Source: Metridium senile (lineage: Eukaryota; Cnidaria; Anthozoa; Actiniaria; Metridiidae). From it: a DNA stretch of 64,000 nt. The notes beneath the pieces are model-generated. The model saw only the letters and a program-made list of their open reading frames with translations. It did no database searches and was not told the origin of the DNA. Shown one piece after another: positions 1-9,154 of the stretch. The first letter of the stretch is position 1, and each line of letters opens with the position of its first letter. The stretch is from contig OX459103.1 in assembly GCA_949775045.1 (NCBI GenBank), positions 17,388,307 to 17,452,306 of the forward strand, read 5' to 3'. A program made the translations under genes and the position numbers.

Positions 1-1008
1 CTGTTTCATTTGAAAAAAAGCATAGGCCAAGCCTCAGTTCCCTCTTAAATTTTTCACAAATTCCAAGCCAAGCATATGGAAACACTACCGCTAAACAATA
101 GAAAACACATTTAAATTTACTCCGAATCGAGAATATATCTGTGCAAATGCACATTTTATTAAATTGTACATTGTAGTATTAGGAATAGTATTTTATATTT
201 AACCACAACTATAAAATTTCTCGCACGCTGATTGGTTGAAAACCATATTCGATAAGAGGACAGACCCATGAAAATGACGCCATTTGACGCTTTTGCAAGC
301 TTTTTTAAATTTGAAAAAACAATTGTTAATTGAGTTTTCGTCAATGCAGATTTTTAGTCTTTTTGGCAAATTTTCGTCAATAGCCAAATTGATATCTGTC
401 CAACAAAAACGTACATACTTAAAAACGTAGTTTTGATAAAAAAATACCATTCCTTTAGCACTCTTTAGCTTTTGAAAAAAGTCATGTACTAGCTTTAACT
501 ATATCATGATCAAGGGTTGTGGGATTGTTGGCTAATTTAATTTTTAATTCTGTTTATTTTTTAATTCCCTTATTACCGTCACACCCCATTGTTAATTGAT
601 TATGTATTATGTAATCTATGACAAGGTTTTATACAAAAACATTGATATATATGTTGGTCTGATCCTCGGTTGTATTAACTTGTGTATGAGTATATGATCG
701 TCGCGGAGTAAAGCAATTAAAGTTATTGCAATTATAGAGGCCCGAAAAAAATTCGTGACTTCAACGGGATTTGAAGCTATGAGCTTTGCATGAGCAATGA
801 GAAACTGAGCTATGAAGCCACATATGCATATGTTGCTGGGAGGTCATTTTGTTGATTTCATTCGACCACTGAGTGGTTAATGACTTACTTGGTATTCTCT
901 GGGGTCCTTATTATCGTCACAAACCCTCGCATGCTTTATAGCTGCACACAGCATGCGCACGTGTTTTTTATTTGTTCATTTGTTTTTATTGTCAATATTC
1001 GTAAATAG
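1..1008. other. Intron of the first protease gene; no gene seen
   Basis: No exon can be supported here. The stretch ends in a 3' splice site (AG at 1007-1008) leading into the protease exon, so it is read as intron. Around 925-962 is a short hairpin (CATGCTTTATAGCTGCACA, then GCATGCGCACGTG) related to the MITE at 18316-18600. The upstream exons of the protease must lie left of the window. Confidence 0.5.
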
Positions 1009-1071
1009 GTTGGGGTAGACCGTCAGCCTCAGCTCCCACAACGACAATACTACAACAGGTAGAACTACCAA

Positions 1072-1600
1072 AGTAGTAGGAGAGGGATGGAATTAAACCC
1101 CCGGGGAGTCACGGGGAGGAAGGGGAGGAGGGGGAGGGGGAGTAGGGGGGAGTAGGGGGGAGTCACGGGGAGGAAGGGGAGGAGGGGGAGGGGGAGTAGG
1201 GGGGAGTAGGGGGGAGTTATCGGGGAGTATTCGGGGTGCAAATCGGGGAGCGAATCGGGGTGCATTCGGGGAGTATTCGGGGTGCAAATCGGGGTGCATT
1301 CGGGGAGCGAATCGGGGTGCGAATCGGGGTGCATTCGGGTTGCCATTGGGGAGCGAATCGGGGTGCATTCGGGGTGCCATCGGGGTGCGAATCGGGGTGC
1401 ATTCGGGTTGCCATTGGGGAGCGAATCGGGGTGCATTCGGGGTGCCATCGGTAAGCATTCGGGGTGCATTTGAGTAGGATTTATAAGCGAAGCTTATTTC
1501 CGAGTAGATTATCGAAACACCTTTGAATATCGGATTGTTGATAAGCAATATGGAGTTTAATTGTTTCTGTGGAAAAAACGCCAAGACCTTCAAAACCAAG
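1072..1600 (+). repeat. Left terminal inverted repeat with G-rich minisatellite
   Basis: Begins AGTAGTAGGAGAGGGATGG. It contains short tandem units of the type GGGGAGTAGG, then CGGGGTGCATT/CGGGGAGCGAAT. It continues past the repeats into the first codons of the GRF ORF and stops matching the right copy after 1600. It is 529 bp against 448 bp on the right; the difference lies in the number of CGGGGTGCATT-type units. Long ORFs in this stretch are repeat artefacts. Confidence 0.85.
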
Positions 1601-2047
1601 GATGAAGCCGTTATCTTCATGTGTGGAACAAAAATAGATTTCAAGAAGATGAGAGATGTTTTGAAAATGAAAGCCAGCCCTGAAAAGGATGAAGCTCTTG
1701 AACAACTTGATCTGGGATGCAACATGAAAATGAAGGAAGATGAAGTCGATTTTCTACAAAACGAACTGAATGCAAACATTGAACGAAAGCTGTTTCCAAA
1801 ATGTGGACACAACCTCTTAGCCCGACTTGGTATAAGTACCTCAGACAAGAACTTTGGGAAACTTTATTTCAGTTGTAACGTCAAAGTACCTGATATTTCT
1901 TGTAATTTTTTCAAATGGTTTGATGAATGCGATGAACCAAATCAACCCTCCCCTTCGAAAAGAAAACTCCAAGAAGAAGATCAAGAAGAAGAAAAAATAA
2001 AACCAAAACTCAAAAAACTGTCATGTAAAAAACAGAAACATGTATAA
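1550..2047 (+). CDS. GRF-type zinc-finger protein carried by the element
   Basis: 165 residues from ATG 1550 (an upstream TTG is not used). The N-terminal part starts MEFNCFCGKNAKTF, a short CxC segment lying in the terminal repeat. The middle is acidic. Residues near 83-127 match the GRF zinc finger: PKCGHN, then GKLYFSC, then CNFFKWFDE. The C-terminal 40 residues are highly charged with KKLSCKKQKHV, a plausible nuclear signal. GRF fingers bind single-stranded nucleic acid and occur in topoisomerase III, APE2 and many mobile-element proteins; function here is inferred only. The second finger is complete and the first is half-sized. Confidence 0.7.
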   Translation: MEFNCFCGKNAKTFKTKDEAVIFMCGTKIDFKKMRDVLKMKASPEKDEALEQLDLGCNMKMKEDEVDFLQNELNANIERKLFPKCGHNLLARLGISTSDKNFGKLYFSCNVKVPDISCNFFKWFDECDEPNQPSPSKRKLQEEDQEEEKIKPKLKKLSCKKQKHV

Positions 2048-2101
2048 TTTCTTATTGGATTAGTGTATCTATCATTATTCTCATTAAACTGTTTTAGAAC
2101 G

Positions 2102-2168
2102 GGGGACTGTAGAAACTGCACGGTAATCCCTAGGTCGTCGGTTCGAGTCCGGCTGTGAAGACCTTTTT
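2102..2168 (+). tRNA. 5'-truncated tRNA-Tyr(GTA) with intron
   Basis: Seen: anticodon stem GGGGA (2102-2106) and loop CTGTAGA (anticodon GTA, 2109-2111), about 13 nt of intron, then 3' stem TCCCT (2127-2131). The T-arm GTCGG-TTCGAGT-CCGGC follows (2137-2153), then a 3' acceptor strand TGTGAAG and a TTTTT run. The position of the intron and the loop sequence are those of eukaryotic tRNA-Tyr. The 5' acceptor strand and D-arm are absent, so it cannot make a tRNA. Box B is intact. Confidence 0.75.
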
Positions 2169-2354
2169 ATCTTCAGTTATCATTCGGAATATTTTACCAG
2201 AGAAAAAACACACAAATTCTTTTGTGAACTTTTGTTTATTGACAAAGCTACCTTAATGATTTACATATTTTGCAACTCTTACTTGAACTGGCATCGACCT
2301 GTTATCAACCCTTCATCGACCTGACATCGAGCTGGCATTCATTATATTAATTAA

Positions 2355-2708
2355 TTATTCCATTATCAACCATTTTTTAATCTCTCCACAGTCGTGATAG
2401 TTCTTCACATCTTCTGTGTTTTTTCTTTGAGTTCTGGTTCTGACTGATTTCCCCAATGTATGATGTGATCTTGGTTGTGAACATTCGTAAACTTGTTGTT
2501 TGAATCTGTTGGTGCAGTCATTGTTTTCATCTGTTGTGTTTTGGCATTCCACAAATTTAATTTTGGGTTGAAGTTTCGCCTCTTGTAAATACTTTCGCCT
2601 TTGATCGATATCCAATAAATGCACATCCGCGAGATGATTGGCCAGTCTCACAAGGAACTTGGCTCCACATCCAGGCACAGGACAATTACGACAAACCCGT
2701 CGGACCAT
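2355..2708 (-). CDS. Small zinc-finger ORF of the element
   Basis: 117 residues from ATG 2708. The N-terminus holds a C2H2-like finger: CRNCPVPGC, then HLADVH, followed by LLDIDQRRKYLQEAKLQPK. I associate this N-terminal block with uncharacterised cnidarian proteins often found in repeats; that is memory, not a search. The rest is basic, with no domain recognised. It is convergent with the GRF ORF. Confidence 0.5.
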   Translation of the reverse strand: MVRRVCRNCPVPGCGAKFLVRLANHLADVHLLDIDQRRKYLQEAKLQPKIKFVECQNTTDENNDCTNRFKQQVYECSQPRSHHTLGKSVRTRTQRKNTEDVKNYHDCGEIKKWLIME

Positions 2709-2769
2709 GTTTACAGTTTGACGAAGAGAACTAAACTAACTTAATTTCTCTAAAACATTGGATTATAAT

Positions 2770-2885
2770 AAACCAGGCCAAAAAGGCCACAAAGGCCAGG
2801 CCAAAAAGGCCACAAACCAGGCCAAAAAGGCCAAAACCAGGCCAAAAAGGCCAAAACCAGGCCAAACGGGCGGAAAAGGCCATTC
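2770..2885 (+). repeat. Minisatellite CCAGGCCAAAAAGGCCA
   Basis: About six imperfect copies of a 17-24 bp unit (CAGGCCAAAAAGGCCAAAAC) inside the Polinton-like element. It is read as a repeat, not as coding, although one frame stays open across it as a Lys-rich string. Confidence 0.8.
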
Positions 2886-3088
2886 GGGCCAAAATCTTCG
2901 AAATTTCCGAGATTCATTGAACACTCATGACTATAATTTATACAAACATTGGCTTTCGAAGAATTGGATTTTAAATTTGTTCAATGCTCTTTATAGCGCA
3001 TGCGCGTCAATGGAGTTCAGAGTAAGGCAGATGGAATGACAAGTGGAATTAAATACCACATGGTTGTCACATCAGCTGAAGCATATAT

Positions 3089-3442
3089 ATGAGACGGTGG
3101 TCGACATCTCTGGTGCAGAATTATAAGCAAAATGGGGATAGTGATGAAGTAGCACACGCAAAAGCGCATAATGCCTTGGTTACCACTGACAGGAAAGAGC
3201 TCAGGGAGGTTCTATTTGAGGAACAGAAATGGTTTCATCATTTGAAGAGAGATCCTACTTATAAGAAGATCGTGGCTACACAAAGAAATCTAATTAACGT
3301 GGAAGACTACGGTTGGGAAGAGGCAACCGAATCAGCCATAAGTCAAAGAAAGTATTTGCTGAACAAGCTATTTATGAAAGAAGAAGTGCCGAAACAAACT
3401 GTTATCAATTATGAAACTTATAACCCATATATTCGTAGATGA
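3089..3442 (+). CDS. Unrecognised 117-residue ORF of the element
   Basis: ATG 3089 to TGA 3442, 8-9 bases after a TATATAT run. The protein is charged and predicted helical: MRRWSTSLVQNYKQNG, EEQKWFHHLKRDPTYKKI, ending YNPYIRR. There are no cysteines and no membrane segment, and I know no family. The ordinary composition, and its position just inside the right terminal repeat, suggest a genuine element gene. Confidence 0.45.
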   Translation: MRRWSTSLVQNYKQNGDSDEVAHAKAHNALVTTDRKELREVLFEEQKWFHHLKRDPTYKKIVATQRNLINVEDYGWEEATESAISQRKYLLNKLFMKEEVPKQTVINYETYNPYIRR

Positions 3443-3678
3443 TAAAAATTATAATTGACATTTCATATTTTTGTTGTTGTAATTTTTGTTTAATAAAGGC
3501 AAGCAAACATCCATTTTGTTTCAACATTAATGATTGGTGGGCAAAATCATAACAAAACACTGTAAGTCCACCTTTATGAGAGAACAATAGGTTGTTTTGG
3601 GCAAGTTTAGGCAGTTATTGTTAGGCCAGCTGGCATGGGATTAAGTACAACAATAGGACTGTTTGACGCATCATTATT

Positions 3679-4126
3679 CTTGGTTTTGAAGGTCTTGGCG
3701 TTTTTTCCACAGAAACAATTAAACTCCATATTGCTTATCAACAATCCGATATTCAAAGGTGTTTCGATAATCTACTCGGAAATAAGCTTCGCTTATAAAT
3801 CCTACTCAAATGCACCCCGAATGCTTACCGATGGCACCCCGAATGCACCCCGATTCGCTCCCCAATGGCAACCCGAATGCACCCCGATTCGCACCCCGAT
3901 GGCACCCCGAATGCACCCCGATTCGCTCCCCAATGGCAACCCGAATGCACCCCGATTTGCACCCCGAATACTCCCCGATAACTCCCCCCTACTCCCCCCT
4001 ACTCCCCCTCCCCCTCCTCCCCTTCCTCCCCGTGACTCCCCCCTACTCCCCCCTACTCCCCCTCCCCCTCCTCCCCTTCCTCCCCGTGACTCCCCGGGGG
4101 TTTAATTCCATCCCTCTCCTACTACT
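3679..4126 (-). repeat. Right terminal inverted repeat
   Basis: Reverse complement of 1072-1600 with fewer minisatellite units. It ends CCATCCCTCTCCTACTACT, followed at once by the target duplication TACCAA. Confidence 0.85.
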
Positions 4127-4295
4127 TACCAATTGTCAATCATTCTATTTGTAAGCAAGGCAACAGTTACTTAAGGGAAGTTGGTGAAAGATCAATGATT
4201 TGTGCAGGATACGGAGTGAAGAGTAACAAAAGTGGTTGTCATGGTGACAGTGGTGGACCCTTAAGCTGTGAGGAAAATGGAGTGTAAGCTTAATC

Positions 4296-4615
4296 GCTCG
4301 ATATGGCTATCGTTATCATTATCGTCATCGTTGTGGCTATCTTCATCGCTATCTTTATCGTTATCGTTATTGTTATCGTTATCGTAATCGTTGTCGTTAT
4401 CGTTATCGTTATCATTATCTTTATCACTATCGTTATCATTATCGTTATCATTGTCGTTGTTGTTGTTGTTATCGTTATCGTTATCGTTGTAGTTATTCAT
4501 ATTGCTAAATATATTGCTTTTACTATTGTTATTGCTATCGTCATCGTCATTATAATCGCCATCATTTAAAGTTATCGTCGTCGTAATCATATTCATCGCA
4601 ATCGCTAGCATTGTA
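4296..4615 (+). repeat. (TTATCG)n-type microsatellite
   Basis: Imperfect TTATCG/TTATCA hexamers in the intron just after the GDSGGP exon. The same hexamer class recurs in introns of the neighbouring paralogous gene (11345-11835 and 15117-16660). Confidence 0.9.
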
Positions 4616-4767
4616 TTGTTGATATCACTACTATTACTTCCATGAGAAGTGCGCGCACACTTTTGTTTAATATGTTCAAATCAGAAGCATTTTTGGCGCA
4701 TCGGCAACAGTTTCATGATTCGATGAATTTCAAAATGGCGTCGTTCGAGTTAACAAATCGCATTTAA

Positions 4768-5342
4768 GGTGACTGGCTACTTTTGGAAATAAGGTTAAAC
4801 TTTTCTTTAAACTACTATTTATTAATGTGAAATTCAATGCTGATTCTAAATATGAAAAGAAAAATTGGTGTCCCGAGCTTGTTTTCGAGATAATCAGCAT
4901 TTAATGGATGCCTACGCGCGTGATTTTGAAGAAAAACTTGCGAAAACGGAAGTGATATGAAAACAATCACAACTCATAAGAAAATAGTTTTTTTTTCATA
5001 ATATATCAAGCACAAACGCCGGGTAATGAATTTTGTCCTTTCAGTGCTTTAAAAACTCGCATGAAGTCGTACAAAAAATCCTACGAAAATTGATTTTTTT
5101 GTACGTTAGAAAAATTAACTTTTTGAAAAACTTTAATATAACGAAGATTTTATTAGGTTCTTTCAACTAAGCATAAAGAAAGTATAGAGTCCCATACAAA
5201 ATTCTAGGGTTTTGCCCTGTTGAATCTTAAAACGTGTATGGTTCCTTAAGAAAATTGTGTATTTTTTTCAGCGGTTTTTGTGCACGCGCACATCGTGGGC
5301 TCGAATCGAACGTTCAAAAGCGTTCAAAAGTAGCCAGTCACC
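4768..5342. mobile_element. MITE with TTAA target duplication
   Basis: Inverted ends GGTGACTGGCTACTTTTG, flanked directly by TTAA on both sides (4764-4767, 5343-5346). It is 575 bp with no ORF. TTAA duplication is the signature of piggyBac-type transposases; the assignment is inferred from that alone. Confidence 0.7.
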
Positions 5343-5545
5343 TTAAATCAATAGTTTGATTATTTTGCTGTGTTTGTTATTCAGTTATGTACTGAGAGGT
5401 GCTGTTAGTTGGGGAGACTATCATTGTAAGACTGATAAGAACTCATACAGTGTGTTCACCCGTATCAGCACTTACATCAATTGGATCCACAAGCAAATGA
5501 CAACCTCAGCTCCTAAGCTCCCAGGTTTGTAATGCATTATATTTG

Positions 5546-5547
<2 letters not shown>

Positions 5548-5643
<96 letters not shown>

Positions 5644-5644
5644 A

Positions 5645-5675
<31 letters not shown>

Positions 5676-5708
5676 AGCTTGCTTGCTTGCTTGCTTGTTT
5701 GCTTGCTT
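5548..5708 (+). repeat. (TTGC)n microsatellite
   Basis: About 38 TTGC/GCTT tetramers with a few GCTAGCTT variants, in the intron before the ShK exon. It is the complement of the CAAG array at 31256-32563. Confidence 0.95.
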
Positions 5709-6054
5709 AAAAATGTAAGCTGTGTCGTTTGCGACAAGTTGTGCATGTGTATATCCTTGCATTCATGTTTAAAGCAGGCTGCATGCGACAAATGTAGGCA
5801 AATACCATTCAGTCTTATTATGCTTTATCAAGAATATGCGCATGCTCTATTTACAAATGTCGTTCAAGCTAATTAGCTTTGATTATTTTCGTTTTCCATA
5901 TTGTTCAACAGTATGTAAAGACAACCATTGGAACTGCGTTGCATGGAATAAAAAGGGATATTGCACACATGGTCTCTACAAAAATGTATTGCAAACGTAC
6001 TGTCCAATAACTTGTAAAGACCCCAAGTGTTCAGTTTAAAACAATAGCCCTGGA

Positions 6055-6350
6055 GGTCAACCTTATCCTCGATAGCGCATATAATATTCTTTAGAATTAG
6101 ACTAAATTTGTATTATAAAAACTAACGCAAGTAGGTTACTTTGTAATCATTTTAATCTCCTCGACCTTTCGACGCTATCAAGCGTCATTTTCAAGAGAAC
6201 ATTAGTATTCAAGAATCTGAGTTGTATATGATAGTAATAAAGGTCCATTAAACTAAAGCTAGTAAAATTAAACAATTAAAACATTTACAAATTCCACGGG
6301 CCGTAGTCAAATTCTAAAGAAAATAGTACACGTAATCGAAGCTGAGGTTG
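6055..6350. mobile_element. MITE, GATAGCG family
   Basis: Inverted ends: AGGTCAACCTTATCCTCGAT on the left matches, in reverse, ATCGAAGCTGAGGTTGGTC on the right; ATATTCTTTAGAAT and its complement lie just inside. Relatives are at 57192-57322 and, broken by another MITE, at 25601-25960. It lies immediately 3' of the first protease gene. Confidence 0.6.
6236..6241 (+). terminator. Candidate poly(A) signal, first protease gene
   Basis: AATAAA about 200 bp after the stop codon at 6039, inside the MITE above. It is the first canonical signal downstream. Confidence 0.4.
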
Positions 6351-6649
6351 GTCAGCGACAACTTTGAAAATACCTATATTTCTACATAACTGATAGTTAT
6401 AATGAACGTTCATCTGGTAGATAGTAGAAACAAAAATAAAAACAAATAATTTGTTTTTCCGTGTAACACATAACAGAACACAGAACACAGAACTTAACCA
6501 CGAGCCACCTGTTCGAGCTGTTATGATATCAGTTTTCGGGATTAAAGTTTGAACATAAACAAGATGGCGGATACGTGTATACTATGTTATTTCCAAGGGT
6601 ACGCTCAGCGTTGAAATTACTTGATCATATCTGAGAAAACTTCTTGTGT

Positions 6650-7500
6650 TAAAGGAGAAAACTACATATATTCAACAAACTCAACTCACATATGATACTG
6701 AGAAAACAATTGTGGCAAGGGAGGCAACAACACATCAAACAAACTCAACTCACAATTTGCTCCTGAGAAAAACCCTTGTGGCAAGGGAGAGAACAACACA
6801 TCAAACAAACTCAACTCACATATGATCCTGAGAAATTAAATTCAACATTTTATTGTACCTAATTACATTGTGGCATACAAAATACTAGGTACTGGTTCTA
6901 ACAAATAACTAAGAAGCTATAGATAAATTAAAACCATGTACAAACTGGAGTTAATTAAAGACAAACTAATACACAAACTACAAACATATGTAAACGATCC
7001 TGAGAAAAACCATTGTGGCAAGGGTGAAAACAATACATCAAACAAATGCAAATCACATTTGATCCGGCTTTGAAAAGGCCTTGTCGTAAGGGAGAGAACA
7101 ACACATCTAACAAACTCAACTCACATATGATCCTTTGAAAAACTCTTGTGGCAAGGGAGAAAACAACACATCAAAAAAACTCAACTCACATATGATCCTT
7201 TGAAAAACTCTTGTGGCAAGGGAGAGAACAACACATCAAACAAACTCAACTCACATATGGTCCTTTGAAAAGGCCTTGTCGTAAGGAAGAGAACAACACA
7301 TCAAACAAACTCAACTCACATATAATCCTGAGAAAAACCCTTGTGGCAAGGGAGAGAAGAACATCAAACAAACTCAACTCACATATGATGGTGAGAAAAA
7401 CCCTTTGGCAAGGGAGAGAACAAAACATCAAACAAACTCAACTCACACATGATCCTTTGAAAAGGCCTTGTCGTAAGGGAGAGAACAATCCATCATTCGT
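6650..7500 (+). repeat. 65-bp minisatellite (ACTCAACTCACATATGATCC)
   Basis: Tandem 65-bp units containing CTTGTGGCAAGGGAGAGAAC and ACTCAACTCACATATGATCC, interrupted at about 6836-7000 by unrelated DNA that looks like a reversed retroelement 3' tail (TTTTATTGTAC). The same unit recurs at 30360-30630, 41090-41240 and 52650-53210, each time next to an FN3 exon of the receptor family. Confidence 0.85.
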
Positions 7501-7869
7501 GTTGACCAAACTGGTACGTTTAGAGGCGTTATAGGGGTCTACCTGTTTGCCACCATTAATTTGCCACCCAAATTATGTTTTTTTAGTACACACAAACTAG
7601 TTTAGGTCAGTAATGAATAGCGGTATCTACATGACCTTGACCTTGGTAGCAGCTAGTAATCAGTTCATTCATTACGACCTGCTTGAAAAGTTGCTGGTAT
7701 AATATATTTCGCAACAAGCTTCAACTTGATTTTGTTGTACATTTCTTCATAATTTAATAAGCCTTAAAGTGTACATGTATTGAACAATTTCTCTGAATCT
7801 TGAAAATCTGAGTTAAATTGTAAATGATATCAGCTTCAGCATGCGAAATAAAAACTACTTTTTGAACAC

Positions 7870-8105
7870 ATCTCCCATGAAACACTGCTTGAATTCCGGG
7901 AAGGGGATAGAGTCCCTTTTTCTAGTCGTATAAGGCGATTGGCGATCCTTTAAGGGTTGAAAATTGAAAATATTTAGGGTCCTTTAATGGTTCTGGCTCA
8001 ATAGTAAATTACTTACTTTAAATCATTTTGCACCTGTAAGGGTGATTTTTACTTGCCTTTGTTGCTAAAATTAAATTAGCTATCGAGAACAAGGGTTGAA
8101 ACCAA
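7870..8105. repeat. Degenerate repeat related to 34715-35020
   Basis: Shares TAGGGTCCTTTAATGGTTCTGGCTC and CACCTGTAAGGGTGATTTTTACT-like blocks with 34715-35020. It is an old dispersed element of unknown class, with no ORF. The rest of 7500-8750 holds nothing else I can name apart from the SINE at 8155. Confidence 0.5.
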
Positions 8106-8154
8106 CAAGGTTTTAGCGATTCTTGTAATGTAGATACATGAGAACAACATCATA

Positions 8155-8235
8155 TGCCCTTGGCGGGAATTGAGACCCACAGTTTCGCCTTTCTAGTCCG
8201 ACGTGTTAGCCACTACACCAGACGATGTAGTATAG
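8155..8235 (-). mobile_element. tRNA-derived SINE head
   Basis: On the minus strand it reads TGGTGTAGTGGCTAACACG (box A-like), then GGGTCTCAATTCCCGCC (box B-like), about 45 bp apart, as in a tRNA-related SINE promoter. No complete tRNA fold is present. Confidence 0.45.
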
Positions 8236-8758
8236 AGCAACTATGGGGGGTCCCATGCAGGGCGATATTAATCTCTTAGGTAAATTTGAACACCGTAAAT
8301 GGAAACGCAGAAAGAAGTTAATAATGACTTGAATATATACCGAATATACATCAAAATTACACCTTATTCCAAAATGGCTGACTGCCAGCCATTGATGTTT
8401 TGTTCTCATGTTATCATTCTTTCTTTTTTAAATTCACTCAAGCTCAAAGACAAAAGAACAATTTCATTAGAGTGAGACAGCAAGGTCCAATGGAACAAAA
8501 GGTTGTCATTTTGGAATAAGGTGTATAAACAGAACGCATTTCAATTCTGTCGTTCTTGTGTACCTTTTAAAATTCAACTTCTGATCACCCTTATTACTTG
8601 GAAAAGGGCTTCCCTCCCCTTCCCCTCAACGGGACTGATATTCTACTGGCTGGTTGAATTCTACAATTATGACGTTTTGCCCCAGGCGTACAATGTCGTT
8701 ATTGCTAGTGCAACCTGTAGGAATGTGATTATTGAGTAATGGCTTTTAAAATCACGAT

Positions 8759-8851
8759 CATATAAATGGGTTCGTATTTATCAGACATTAAACCAGACTG
8801 ACCGACGGGGATTCTACTTGAAGAATATCTACTGGAAGGGACTGATCTAAG
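8759..8851 (+). promoter_or_regulatory. TATA box and 5' untranslated exon of the multidomain protease
   Basis: CATATAAATGGG at 8759-8770 is a good TATA box. Transcription would start near 8790 and the non-coding first exon would end at 8851 (CTAAG|GTAAGCG). The next exon opens at 9155 directly on the start codon. The intron (8852-9154) contains an old retroelement tail (ATCTTGAATCTTGAATCTT). Confidence 0.5.
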
Positions 8852-9154
8852 GTAAGCGAACTTTTCATTTAGTATCGATCAGATATCAACGTACATTTAT
8901 CAGATGTCTATATTGTAATTTTTTGCAAATTTGTGGTACAATAAAATATCTTGAATCTTGAATCTTATTTTATAGATTCATTCAATCGAAACAGCCCAAA
9001 CTCTCAAACGTAAAATCAAATGTTACTTACTAAATTATTACCTATCGTTTTATATCAAACAGGCAATACTAGTTTACTCGCTAGTTTCCATTCTTACTTA
9101 ATTAATTAATTACTGATAAGAATATTCAATTTAAAATATTATTTTTAATTTTAG

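Larger units (their letters stand above)
1072..4126. mobile_element. Polinton-like non-autonomous element, 3.06 kb
   Basis: Seen: inverted ends starting AGTAGTAGGAGAGGGATGG, long terminal inverted repeats (1072-1600 and 3679-4126), and an exact 6-bp duplication TACCAA at 1066-1071 and 4127-4132. The target is a protease exon, so the empty site can be read exactly. Known: AG termini with 6-bp duplications are diagnostic of Polinton/Maverick integration by a retrovirus-like integrase. No polymerase, integrase, ATPase or capsid ORF is present, so it must be mobilised in trans. Cargo: GRF-finger ORF, truncated tRNA-Tyr, zinc-finger ORF on the minus strand, a minisatellite and an unrecognised 117-residue ORF. 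Confidence 0.8.
1009..6039 (+). pseudogene. Trypsin-like protease with ShK domain, 3' part, split by a transposon
   Basis: Seen: exon pieces 1009-1071 and 4133-4283, then exons 5385-5524 and 5912-6039 (stop TAA). Joining the first two pieces without the inserted element restores one open frame, from GWGR through LPIV to CAGYG and GDSGGP (4243-4260). The 5385 exon encodes GAVSWG and the C-terminal helix of a chymotrypsin-fold (S1) protease; the last exon is a six-cysteine ShK domain ending KCSV. Residue 189 is Ser (SGCHGDSGG), which in this family favours chymotrypsin-like specificity. His57 and Asp102 exons lie off the left edge. The 1072-4126 insertion would destroy the mRNA unless it is spliced out or heterozygous. 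The 140-nt length of exon 5385-5524 equals its two counterparts in the neighbouring gene. Confidence 0.85.

Noticed and set aside
1065..1848. Pro-rich 134- and 251-residue minus-strand ORFs and plus-strand Gly-rich ORFs
   Set aside because: They translate the G-rich minisatellite of the terminal inverted repeat; the real ORF is the GRF protein on the plus strand.
2102..2168. Functional tRNA-Tyr gene
   Set aside because: No D-arm or 5' acceptor strand can be found in the 60 bases upstream.
2758..3039. 93-residue Lys-rich plus-strand ORF
   Set aside because: It begins at TTG and its coding-like part is the AGGCCAAAA minisatellite.
7211..7534. 107-residue ORF in the 65-bp repeats
   Set aside because: The repeat unit length is not a multiple of three and the frame stays open by chance; the neighbouring units have stops.
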